From Taklimakanibacter sp049323275 (GTDB lineage Bacteria; Pseudomonadota; Alphaproteobacteria; Rhizobiales; Aestuariivirgaceae), in the NCBI GenBank assembly GCA_049323275.1, contig JBMOOM010000089.1:241109-305108 (forward strand): 64,000 nucleotides of DNA. The letters run 5' to 3'. A program made the translations under genes and the position numbers. Of this stretch, positions 53,353 through 64,000 are shown piece by piece (the stretch's first letter is position 1; the number at the start of each line of letters is the position of its first letter). Below the pieces are notes generated by a model, which saw only the letters and a program-made list of their open reading frames with translations, searched no databases and had not been told where the DNA came from.

Positions 53353-54147
53353 ATGCCCGCCCAACAGGACCGCGTCGCCATCGTCACCGGCGCCGGCACC
53401 GGCATCGGCCAGGCCATTGCCCTGGCGCTCGCCGAGAAGGGCCAGCGCGTCGTCATCACCGGCCGGCGCGCCGGGCCCCTGCAGGATACCGTCGCCCGTG
53501 CGCCGCGATCGGGCCGGATCGTCGCCATGGCCGGCGACATCACCGAAGCCGCCGACCGCGCCCGCATCGCCGCGGACACGATCCGGCAGTTCGGCCGCAT
53601 CGACATCCTCGTGAACAATGCCGGGGTCTCGTCGATCGCGCCGCTGCTCTCTTCAACCGAGGAGGAATGGCGCCGTGTCATGTCGACCAATGTCGACGCC
53701 GCTTTCTTCATGGCGCAGGCCGTATTGCCTTCGATGCGCGAGCGCCAATGGGGCCGCATCGTCAATATCGGCTCCGTCTATGGCGTCCTCGGGCTGAACT
53801 CCGCCCTCTACGAGACCTTCACCGAGGACCCGCAATTCGGGCCGAAGCGCCAGCCCGCTTACCACACCTCCAAGGGCGCCATGCTCAATCTGACCCGCGA
53901 CCTCGCCATCGCCGTCGCCAAATGGAAGGTGACCGTCAACACCGTCAGTCCCGGCATGATCATCACCGACCAGTCGCGCGGCCTTCTCTCCGACGAGGTC
54001 AAGCGCAAATTGCCCGAGATGACGCCGCTCGGCCGTTTCGGCGAGCCGATGGAAATCGCCTATGCGGTTCGCTTCCTCGCTTCGGACGAAGCCGCCTTCA
54101 TCACCGGCGAGGAATTGCGCGTCGACGGCGGCTGGACCATCTGGTAG
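53353..54147 (+). CDS. SDR family oxidoreductase (IclR island, second)
   Basis: A 264-residue classical SDR: TGAGTGIGQAIA near residues 11-22, NNAGVSSIAP, catalytic Ser in NIGSVYGVLG and Tyr-Lys in YHTSKGAMLNL, and ITGEELRVDGGW at the end. Between Ser and Tyr it has an unusually long insertion (about 16 extra residues with ETFTEDPQFGPKRQP), which may shape a specific substrate pocket. ATG 53353 with GAGGTGAG upstream is used. Last gene of the plus-strand transporter operon. Confidence 0.9.
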   Translation: MPAQQDRVAIVTGAGTGIGQAIALALAEKGQRVVITGRRAGPLQDTVARAPRSGRIVAMAGDITEAADRARIAADTIRQFGRIDILVNNAGVSSIAPLLSSTEEEWRRVMSTNVDAAFFMAQAVLPSMRERQWGRIVNIGSVYGVLGLNSALYETFTEDPQFGPKRQPAYHTSKGAMLNLTRDLAIAVAKWKVTVNTVSPGMIITDQSRGLLSDEVKRKLPEMTPLGRFGEPMEIAYAVRFLASDEAAFITGEELRVDGGWTIW

Positions 54148-54163
54148 AGCGCGGCACGAACAC

Positions 54164-55326
54164 TCACGCCGGCTGGTCTTCCTGGATCTTCTGGCGGGCC
54201 GTCATCGCCGCGCGCAGTACCGCCTCGACGCGCGGATTCTGCTCCATGAATTTGACCACGTCGGCGGCGTCGAGCACCAGGAGCTCGCAGCTGCGCCGCG
54301 CAATCACCTCGCCGTCCGCCTGACCCGGCCGAGCACCGCGACCTCCCCGAAGAAATCGCCTTCCTGGAGCGTCACCGACTGGCGCGGCAGCACCACCTCC
54401 ACCGCGCCCGAGGCGATGAAATACATGCTGTCGCCCTCATCACCCTTGCGAATGACGATCGTGTTGGGCGGGAATTTGCGCGCCCTGAGCAGGCTGACGA
54501 GTTCGGCCAGTGCGGCGCCGTCGAGACCGGCGAAGGCCGGCACCCGCGCCACCATGCCGTAATTGACGATGAAGTCGCGCCGGCGGATCTCGGCCAGGAA
54601 GCCGGTGGCGATGATGGCGACCGGCAGCGCGAAGAAGATCAGCCCGCCGAGCATCACGAAACCGGTGAACAGCTTGCCCCAAAGCGTGATCGGAACCACG
54701 TCGCCATAACCAACGGTCACGACGGTGACGACCGCCCAATACATGGCGGCGGGAATGCTGCCGAAGCTCACCGGCTGCACGTCATGTTCGATGAGATACA
54801 TGCCGGTTGCCGCCACCAGGAGCAGCCCGAGGCCGATGAGGCCGGCCGCCATCAACGGGCGCCACTCGTTGGTGAGCACCCGGCCGACGGTCGCGAGCGC
54901 CGGCGAATAGCGCGCCAGCCGGAAGAAGCGCAGCACCTGGAAGACGAGCATGGCGCCCAGGGCCTGCGGCCTGACCAGCAGGAGAAGCAAGGGCACCAGC
55001 CCCGCCGCGTCGAGCAGCATCAGCGGGCTCGTGACATAAGCGATGAGTCCCCGTCCGTTCGCGCCGCCGAAGACCGGATGCTCGGGGGCCGTCCACAGGC
55101 GGGCGGCATATTCAAGGAGGAAGAACAGGCCGCCGGCGAGTTCCCCCAGGCGCAGCACCTCCAGGCTGTCGGGATCGAGCTCCGGTACCGTCGAGGCGAC
55201 GGCGCCGGCGACGCTGGCCAGAATGATCAGGGTCGAAGCGCGTTCGAACCACAGCGCCGGCCGGTCGCGTCTGATGCCGGGCTCGATGATCTCATACGCC
55301 CTGCGCCGGGCCGAGACCGGGGCCAT
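54164..55326 (-). pseudogene. Cyclic-nucleotide-gated K+ channel (MlotiK1-like), frameshifted near its C-terminus
   Basis: The intact part (54304-55326, 340 codons) has six membrane helices, an S4 region with few charges, the K+ selectivity filter TVVTVGYGDVVP and a cyclic-nucleotide-binding domain with IVIRKGDEGDSMYFIASGAV and the phosphate cassette GDFFGEVAVLG. Reading stops at TGA 54306-54304 just after VRRTA. In the next frame the missing end of the domain continues (RRSCELLVLDAADVVKF, then MEQNPRVEAVLRAAMTARQK) to a stop at 54166-54164. A one-base change near 54304-54322 would restore a 386-residue channel. Sequencing error is possible. Confidence 0.8.
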
Positions 55327-55339
55327 GGTCGTTTCCTTT

Positions 55340-55364
55340 CGGCCGCGATTTCAAGTCGCGGCCG
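55340..55364. terminator. Nine-bp hairpin between alaS and the channel gene
   Basis: CGGCCGCGA and TCGCGGCCG form a perfect stem with a seven-base loop, 23 bp after the alaS stop on the minus strand. No T-tract follows, so termination is possible but not certain. Confidence 0.4.
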
Positions 55365-55387
55365 GAAGGATCATACATCGAAATGAA

Positions 55388-58045
<2,658 letters not shown>

Positions 58046-58189
58046 GGGAATGGGTCCAGGTTGAAATCGGGGTGCGCTGTTTTAAGGATTGCGCAGGGCC
58101 CTGTCTACGAAAGATCGCCTTTCATGTTCGATTTTGACCGACCGGATCACGCCGAAAAGGCGCCCTCCCGGGGCAAGGAGGACGCCATC

Positions 58190-58206
58190 GGTGTGAGGCT
58201 CACACC
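58190..58206. repeat. Small inverted repeat GGTGTGA-GGC-TCACACC
   Basis: A perfect 7-bp inverted repeat with a 3-bp centre lies between recA and alaS, 145 bp before the alaS start. It could be a regulator site for alaS or a minor hairpin; nothing else supports either. Confidence 0.4.
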
Positions 58207-58247
58207 ATTAACCGGCCTGGGGATGTGAGGGGGAGGCCGGAAGTCCA

Positions 58248-58294
58248 GCGCATGATCCGGAAAAATGGGCTGCGGTTTTCCTCAGATCATGCGC
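58248..58294. repeat. Hairpin repeat of the GATC-GGAAAA family, copy 2
   Basis: Ends GCGCATGATC (58248-58257) and GATCATGCGC (58285-58294) are perfect 10-bp complements around GGAAAA and GGTTTTCC, the same plan as 10503-10550. It lies 21 bp after the recA stop (minus strand). Confidence 0.8.
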
Positions 58295-58315
58295 CAAAGA
58301 AGGAGAAACGGCCGA

Positions 58316-59380
<1,065 letters not shown>

Positions 59381-59447
59381 GGCCGCGCTCCTTATTTCAC
59401 AAGGGTTCCGCCGGTGCAAATGAGTCTCGGACAACGGCGATGTCCGC

Positions 59448-59476
59448 ACTATGTACTTTTTTTGTTCTCATGGCAA
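59448..59476 (-). promoter_or_regulatory. recA promoter with candidate LexA (SOS) box
   Basis: On the minus strand TTGCCA (59476-59471), 17 bases, CATAGT (59453-59448) form a promoter. GAAC-N7-GTAC (59467-59453) lies between and touches the -10. Alphaproteobacterial LexA binds GTTC-N7-GTTC or its complement GAAC-N7-GAAC; this differs at one base. Confidence 0.65.
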
Positions 59477-60088
59477 GCCTTTATTTAAATCCTTGTTTTT
59501 TATCGGTCTTATTTAGCGATCCGGGAACTTGATGAGAACAGATATGGAATCGAAATGGAAATCCGTGGCGGACCGCCTGAACGGGAAGGCGACGAGCGGT
59601 TAAAAAGGCCCCGCCCCGGCGAACAGTCGCCGCATGGCCGCCCCGCTCTATGCTTTATACTGGACGGTCGAACAAGAACAAAGCTGGAATCATGGAAAGA
59701 ACAGCCCTTCAGTTCAAGAAACATAATAGGAACCGCGATGTCCTTGATCCGAATAAACTGACCGGCAGTTCAAAGCCAACCCGGCCACGGCCTCGACACA
59801 CATAAACTCACACCGTCTAACAGAATGAAGTAAAACCATAAAACTCACATTTGTCAGATTTATAGCCGGCAATATTTGCCGGACGCCGACAAAACCGAAC
59901 ATCACAGTGTCATTAGACGGCGGATACAGGGTTTGTCCCAAATCCGCACAATCGTCCCCCCGGCATATGCCAGGGCCGCCGTCCTTCCTTGCCCTTATGA
60001 CTTCTGTTCATGAGAGGGTGTCCTGAAGCCGCAGCACACTTCCGGCTCTCCGGCACTTGTTCTAGAAGATGCGCCTCACCTGGAGCGC
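59477..60088. other. 612-bp gap without a recognised gene, with palindrome CCGGCAATATTTGCCGG
   Basis: The gap between recA and the aldehyde dehydrogenase is AT-richer than its surroundings. Short openings (about 60-75 codons on both strands) show no family resemblance. A perfect 17-bp palindrome lies at 59866-59882 (7-bp arms). The region may hold a small RNA or decayed sequence; I cannot support any specific call. Confidence 0.4.
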
Positions 60089-61624
60089 ATGATGAACAAG
60101 CCTGAAGCACCGACCTCCCTCAGCCGCGATGTCGCGGCCTTTTTTGCCGAGCTCAATATTCCCGCCGAAAGCCTCACCCGGGGCGACACCGAAATCCGCT
60201 CCCCGATCAATGGCGAGGTCATCGCCCGGGTGCGCTTCGCCGATGCGGCGGAAGCCAAGGCGGCGATCGGCCGCTCGGCCGAAGCTTTCCGGAAATGGCG
60301 CCTCGTCCCCGCCCCGGTGCGCGGCGAGCTGATCCGCCAGCTCGGCAATGAATTGCGCGCCGCCAAGGAAGGCCTCGGCCGCCTCGTCACCATCGAGACC
60401 GGCAAGATCCTGTCCGAAGGCCTCGGCGAAGTTCAGGAGATGATCGACATCTGCGATTTCGCCGTCGGCCTGTCGCGCCAGCTCTATGGCCTCACCATGG
60501 TGAGCGAGCGCGCCGACCATCGCCTCCAGGAGCAGTGGCATCCGCTCGGCCCGACCGGCGTCATCACCGCCTTCAACTTCCCCGTCGCGGTCTGGTCGTG
60601 GAACGCCGCTCTGGCGCTGGTCTGCGGCAATCCGGTGATCTGGAAGCCGTCGGAGAAGACCCCCCTCACCGCCATGGCGACGACCGCCCTCTTCCGCCGC
60701 GCCGCGGCGAAGCTCGACAACGCCCCGGCCGATCTCGTCACCCTCCTGATTGGCGGGCGCGCTGTCGGCGAGGTGCTGGTCGATGACCCGCGCGTGCCGC
60801 TCGTCTCGGCCACCGGCTCGACCGGCATGGGCCGCATCGTCGGCGAGCGCCTCGCCCGCCGCTTCGGCCGCGCCATTCTCGAGCTCGGCGGCAACAACGC
60901 CGCCATTCTCTGCCCCTCGGCCGATCTCGACCTCGCGCTGCGCGCCACCGCCTTCGCCGCCATCGGCACCGCCGGCCAGCGCTGCACCTCGCTGCGCCGC
61001 CTCATCGTGCATTCGAGCGTCTATGACAGCTTCGTGCCGCGCCTGAAGAAGGTCTATGAGACGGTCGCCATCGGCAATCCGATCGACGGCGCGACGCTTG
61101 TCGGCCCGCTGATCGACGAGCGCAGCTACGAGGCGATGCAGAAGGCGCTCGAAGCCGCGGGCCAGGCCGGCGGCAAGGTGCATGGCGGCAAGCGCGTCAA
61201 AGGCCCGGGCGGCGACGACGCCTATTATGTCGCTCCCGCTCTGGTCGAGATGCCGGCCCAGACCGGTCCCGTTCTCAGCGAGACCTTCGCCCCTATACTT
61301 TATGTGATGCGCTACGAGAGTTTCGACGAGGCGCTGGCGCTCCACAACGGCGTGCCGCAGGGCCTCTCCTCGGCGATCTTCACCACCGACCTTCGCGAAT
61401 CCGAGCGCTTCCTGTCGGCGTCTGGCTCCGATTGCGGCCTGGCGAACGTGAATATGGGCTCCTCGGGCGCCGAGATCGGTGGCGCCTTCGGCGGCGAGAA
61501 GGAAACCGGCGGTGGTCGTGAATCCGGCTCCGACGCCTGGAAGGCCTATATGCGGCGCGTCACCAGCGCCATCAATTTCGGCCATGCGCTGCCTCTGGCG
61601 CAGGGCGTGAAGTTTGATATCTGA
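60089..61624 (+). CDS. Aldehyde dehydrogenase, ALDH7 (aminoadipate-semialdehyde dehydrogenase) type
   Basis: A 511-residue NAD-dependent aldehyde dehydrogenase. The Rossmann part has TGVITAFNFPVAVWSWNAAL and IWKPSEKTPLT; the catalytic Glu is in LELGGNN and the nucleophilic Cys in GTAGQRCTSLRR (near residue 299). The pattern (YGLTMVSERADHRLQEQWHP, NVNMGSSGAEIGGAFGGEKE) is that of ALDH7/AmaB enzymes that oxidise 2-aminoadipate 6-semialdehyde in lysine breakdown. No lysine genes are nearby, so the substrate is not proven. GGAG precedes the first ATG. Confidence 0.9.
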   Translation: MMNKPEAPTSLSRDVAAFFAELNIPAESLTRGDTEIRSPINGEVIARVRFADAAEAKAAIGRSAEAFRKWRLVPAPVRGELIRQLGNELRAAKEGLGRLVTIETGKILSEGLGEVQEMIDICDFAVGLSRQLYGLTMVSERADHRLQEQWHPLGPTGVITAFNFPVAVWSWNAALALVCGNPVIWKPSEKTPLTAMATTALFRRAAAKLDNAPADLVTLLIGGRAVGEVLVDDPRVPLVSATGSTGMGRIVGERLARRFGRAILELGGNNAAILCPSADLDLALRATAFAAIGTAGQRCTSLRRLIVHSSVYDSFVPRLKKVYETVAIGNPIDGATLVGPLIDERSYEAMQKALEAAGQAGGKVHGGKRVKGPGGDDAYYVAPALVEMPAQTGPVLSETFAPILYVMRYESFDEALALHNGVPQGLSSAIFTTDLRESERFLSASGSDCGLANVNMGSSGAEIGGAFGGEKETGGGRESGSDAWKAYMRRVTSAINFGHALPLAQGVKFDI

Positions 61625-61698
61625 CCCCAAAACATCCCGCTGGCCTGCGGCTGGCGGGTTTCACCCAACGAACAAATGAACACGCCGGGGAGACGGAC

Positions 61699-63369
61699 AT
61701 GACGGAGAGAAGCGGCGGCCAGATTCTGGTCGACCAGTTGCTGGCGCAAGGCGTGGAACGGCTCTCCTGCGTGCCGGGCGAAAGCTACCTCGCCGTGCTC
61801 GACGCCTTGCATGACGCCAGGATCGACGTGCTCGTCTGCCGCAATGAAGGTGGCGCGGCGATGATGGCGGAGGCCTATGGCAAGCTCACCGGCAGGCCCG
61901 GCGTCTGCTTCGTCACCCGCGGCCCGGGCGCCACCAATGCCAGCCACGGCATTCATATCGCCGCCCAGGATTCGACTCCGATGATCCTGTTCATCGGCCA
62001 GGTCGAGCGCGCCATGCGCGAGCGCGAGGCCTTCCAGGAAGTCGACTACAAGGCCTTCTTCGGCGCGATGGCGAAATGGGTGGTGGAGGTCGAAAGCGCC
62101 GCCCGCCTGCCCGAGCTGGTGGCGCGCGCTTTCCGCGTCGCCTGCCAGGGCCGCCCCGGCCCCGTCGTCATCGCTCTGCCGGAAGACGTGCTGACCGAGC
62201 TGGCCGATGTCCCGGATGCCCCCAAGGTGATCCCGGCCGAATCCGCCCCCGTCCCTCAGGATATGAGCCGTTTCGCCGATCTCCTGCGCCAGGCGAAGAA
62301 GCCGCTCTTCATCCTCGGCGGTTCGCGTTGGAGCCCCCAGGCGCAGAAGTCGCTCATCGGCTTCGCCGAGAAATTCGGCGTCGGCATCACCACCTCCTTC
62401 CGCCGCGCCCATCTCTTCCCGTCCGATCATCCCAATTATGTCGGCGATGTCGGCATCGGCCCCAATCCGAAGCTCGCCCAGCGGGTGAAGGAGGCCGATC
62501 TCCTGGTGCTCATCGGCGCCCGCATGTCGGAAATGCCGTCCTCCTCCTATTCGCTGATCGACATCCCCAATCCGCGCCAGACCCTGGTCCATATTCATCC
62601 GGGGGCGGAGGAGCTGGGCCGCGTCTATCAGCCGGCGCTCGCCATCCAGGCCTCGCCCAATGCCTTCTGCGCGGCGCTCGCCGATCTGGCGCAGCCCAAT
62701 GACCGGCCGTGGACGGAGGCGACGCGCGAGGCGCGCCAGGACTTCCTCGCCTGGACCGACACGCCGCAGAAGCTCCCCGGCAAGTTCCAATATGGCGAGG
62801 CGATGAAATGGCTGCGCGAGCGCCTGCCCGCCGAGGCGATCATCACCAATGGCGCCGGCAACTACGCCATCTGGATCCACCGCTATTACCGCTTCCGCCA
62901 GTTCGGCACCCAGCTCGCCCCGACATCGGGCTCGATGGGCTATGGCGTGCCGGCCGCGGTCATGGCCAAGCGCCAGCGTCCCGATTCCCCCGTGGTGTGT
63001 TTCGCCGGCGACGGCTGCTTCATGATGAACGGCCAGGAATTCGCCACCGCCGTCCAATATGGCATTCCGCTCATCGTCGTGGTGCTCGACAATTCGATGT
63101 ACGGCACCATCCGCATGCATCAGGAGCGCGAATATCCGGGTCGCATCTCGGCCACCGTGCTGAAGAACCCCGACTTCGCCGCCTATGCCAAAGCCTTCGG
63201 CGGCCATGGCGAGCGCGTCGAGACGACGGAAGACTTCGCCCCCGCCTTCGAGCGCGCCGTCAAGTCGGGCAAGCCGTCGATCATCCACTGCATCGTCGAC
63301 CCCGAGGCGATCACCCCCTCCCGCACCCTGAGCCAGATCCGCGACGATGCAGTGAAGGCGGGCAAGTAG
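61699..63369 (+). CDS. Thiamine diphosphate-binding protein, acetolactate-synthase-like
   Basis: A 556-residue ThDP enzyme of the acetolactate synthase/benzoylformate decarboxylase/oxalyl-CoA decarboxylase superfamily. The N-terminal domain has FVTRGPGATNASHGIHIAAQ and the catalytic Glu in SCVPGESYLAVLDAL; the C-terminal cofactor motif is AGDGCFMMNGQEFATAVQYG with IVVVLDNSMYGTIRMHQERE. No regulatory subunit gene is adjacent, so it is probably not the valine-pathway enzyme. It lies 74 bp after the aldehyde dehydrogenase; together they could decarboxylate a 2-oxoacid and oxidise the aldehyde. Confidence 0.9.
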   Translation: MTERSGGQILVDQLLAQGVERLSCVPGESYLAVLDALHDARIDVLVCRNEGGAAMMAEAYGKLTGRPGVCFVTRGPGATNASHGIHIAAQDSTPMILFIGQVERAMREREAFQEVDYKAFFGAMAKWVVEVESAARLPELVARAFRVACQGRPGPVVIALPEDVLTELADVPDAPKVIPAESAPVPQDMSRFADLLRQAKKPLFILGGSRWSPQAQKSLIGFAEKFGVGITTSFRRAHLFPSDHPNYVGDVGIGPNPKLAQRVKEADLLVLIGARMSEMPSSSYSLIDIPNPRQTLVHIHPGAEELGRVYQPALAIQASPNAFCAALADLAQPNDRPWTEATREARQDFLAWTDTPQKLPGKFQYGEAMKWLRERLPAEAIITNGAGNYAIWIHRYYRFRQFGTQLAPTSGSMGYGVPAAVMAKRQRPDSPVVCFAGDGCFMMNGQEFATAVQYGIPLIVVVLDNSMYGTIRMHQEREYPGRISATVLKNPDFAAYAKAFGGHGERVETTEDFAPAFERAVKSGKPSIIHCIVDPEAITPSRTLSQIRDDAVKAGK

Positions 63370-63437
63370 ACGCTACCTACTCGTCATGGCTGCCCGCGAG
63401 GCTGCCATCTCGTTTCTGCACAGCCACACCCCCCACT

Positions 63438-63468
63438 CGTCATGGCCGGGCTTGACCCGGCCATCCAG
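63438..63468 (+). repeat. Hairpin repeat (CGTCATGGCC family), copy 1
   Basis: CGTCAT, then stem GGCCGGG-CTTGA-CCCGGCC, then ATCCAG. It ends 19 bp before the GIY-YIG start codon. A weak relative (ATGGC...GCCAT) lies just upstream at about 63385-63407. Confidence 0.8.
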
Positions 63469-63487
63469 TTGTGCCGAACCTAGGCGC

Positions 63488-63772
63488 ATGAGAGAAGGCC
63501 ACGTCTACATCATGGCCAACAAGCGCAATGGCACGATCTATATCGGCGTCACGAGCAATCTGTCCGGCCGTGTCTTCGAGCACAAAGAAGGACGCGGCGG
63601 TGTCTTCACACGCAAATACGGCCTGAAAATGCTCGTCTGGTACGAGACCTACCCTTCGATCGCCGACGCCATCCAGCGCGAGACATCACTGAAGCGATGG
63701 CCGCGCAAATGGAAACTTGATCTCATCGAAAAGATGAATCCCGATTGGGACGACCTCTATCTGAGCTTCTGA
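63488..63772 (+). CDS. GIY-YIG nuclease family protein (small, UPF0213-like)
   Basis: A 94-residue GIY-YIG domain: VYIMANKRNGTIYIGVTSNL holds the YI and YIG pair, followed by the catalytic Arg in GRVFEHKEG, the TRKYGLKMLVWYE strand region and DAIQRETSLKRWPRKWKL, where the conserved Glu sits (QRETSLKRW). Such stand-alone proteins are common in rhizobia, usually with hairpin repeats next to them, and their role is unknown. ATG 63488 is used; the longer opening upstream is repeat sequence. Repeats flank it on both sides. Confidence 0.9.
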   Translation: MREGHVYIMANKRNGTIYIGVTSNLSGRVFEHKEGRGGVFTRKYGLKMLVWYETYPSIADAIQRETSLKRWPRKWKLDLIEKMNPDWDDLYLSF

Positions 63773-63789
63773 GCACGTATATCTTCACT

Positions 63790-63821
63790 CGTCATGGCCG
63801 CCCCTTGAGGCGGCCATCCAG
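63790..63821 (+). repeat. Hairpin repeat (CGTCATGGCC family), copy 2
   Basis: CGTCAT, stem GGCCGCC-CCTTGA-GGCGGCC, ATCCAG. Same outer sequence as copy 1 but with different stem bases that still pair. It lies 18 bp after the GIY-YIG stop. Confidence 0.8.
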
Positions 63822-63853
63822 CCCATCCGTCAAACAGTCGCGTGGCGGAGAGG

Positions 63854-63874
63854 CTGGATGGCCGGGTCAAGCCC
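63854..63874 (-). repeat. Hairpin repeat (CGTCATGGCC family), copy 3, inverted and interrupted
   Basis: CTGGAT, GGCCGGG, TCAAG, CCC follow the reverse of copy 1 exactly, then the sequence departs at 63875 where GGCCATGACG would be expected. The element seems cut by the insertion sequence that starts here. Confidence 0.7.
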
Positions 63875-64000
63875 ACGGCTGTCCGGTTTAGCATTGGGCA
63901 AGTTGGAAACTCATCTGATTTGGACATTTGATCGGGGGAGGCTGTGGCCTGTCGAGGCTGTTGATAGGCCGCCTGTGCATTATGTTTGTGCGGATCAAGC
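63875..64000 (+). mobile_element. Left end of an insertion sequence (partial, runs off the window)
   Basis: From 63875 the sequence no longer follows the hairpin repeat and has a lower GC content. About 107 bp on, a coding start reading MFVRIK appears, typical of IS1634/IS1380-like transposases. The terminal inverted repeat cannot be fixed because the other end is outside; CTGTCCGGTTTAGC near 63879 is a candidate tip. Confidence 0.5.
63982..64000 (+). CDS. Transposase, first codons only (IS1634/IS1380-like, tentative)
   Basis: Only ATG TTT GTG CGG ATC AAG is visible before the window ends. MFVRIK is a frequent start of IS1634-type transposases. Six residues are too few for certainty; the support is the interrupted repeat 100 bp upstream. 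Confidence 0.35.

Noticed and set aside
58123..58227. Possible 34-codon peptide (MFDFDRPDHAEKAPSRG...) between recA and alaS
   Set aside because: No convincing ribosome binding site or known family, and it runs across the small inverted repeat; too weak to list as a gene.
59509..59761. Overlapping 68- and 71-codon openings in the gap after recA
   Set aside because: On opposite strands over the same DNA, without recognisable family features; kept as an unassigned gap.

Overview
The window is GC-rich chromosomal DNA of an alphaproteobacterium, most likely of the order Hyphomicrobiales (Rhizobiales). This rests on the gene content and order (purC-purS-purQ-purL-bolA-grxD, rpsD, trmJ-murI, icd, alaS-recA), a eukaryote-type NADP isocitrate dehydrogenase, an alphaproteobacterial-style LexA box at recA, a class I PHA synthase, a Usg-family protein, and several families of short hairpin repeats typical of rhizobial intergenic DNA. 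No species can be named from sequence alone. No tRNA, rRNA or CRISPR was seen.

Layout. 1-6.1 kb: end of purC, then purS, a small membrane protein on the other strand, purQ, a glutathione S-transferase gene overlapping purQ, purL, bolA and grxD. 6.1-10.5 kb: an HSD10-like dehydrogenase, two EamA/DMT transporters, an MFS transporter and a small membrane protein. 10.5-11.5 kb: two hairpin repeats, usg, a DUF1272 protein and a truncated antitoxin. 11.5-22.3 kb: a nine-gene catabolic operon (sugar ABC transporter; E1alpha, E1beta and a lipoyl/alpha-beta-hydrolase E2; AhpD-like protein; FGGY kinase; SDR) with a divergent SorC-family regulator. 22.3-33.5 kb: rpsD, phaC, trmJ-murI, glpX-hom, cydAB with a DUF2474 peptide, and an MFS exporter. 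33.6-36.6 kb: an exported TPR-CHAT protease-like protein. 36.7-39.5 kb: a phosphonate oxygenase pair resembling TmpA/TmpB with a divergent LysR regulator. 39.5-42.2 kb: icd, a GFA-family protein, a DUF6356 protein and an Lrp regulator. 42.2-54.1 kb: a second sugar or sugar-acid island under an IclR regulator (SDR, mutarotase-like protein, GMC oxidoreductase, mannonate-dehydratase-like protein, M81 protein, GSAM-like aminotransferase, second ABC transporter, SDR). 54.2-59.4 kb: a frameshifted cyclic-nucleotide-gated K+ channel, alaS and recA. 60-64 kb: an ALDH7-type dehydrogenase, a ThDP enzyme, a GIY-YIG protein among hairpin repeats, and the left end of an insertion sequence that runs off the window.

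How it fits together. A conserved housekeeping backbone is interrupted by two accessory catabolic islands, each with its own transporter and local regulator. In the SorC island a sugar-like compound would be imported, oxidised by the SDR, phosphorylated by the FGGY kinase and cleaved by an acetoin-dehydrogenase-type ThDP/lipoyl complex. I propose, as inference only, a 1-deoxyketose-type substrate giving acetyl-CoA plus a triose phosphate. In the IclR island the promoters of the divergent transcription units share a GAAA-N6-TTTC element, two of them extended to an identical 13-base string, suggesting one regulon. Four hairpin-repeat families are visible; in three of them the stem sequence changes while pairing is kept, and one copy appears to be interrupted by the IS at the right edge.
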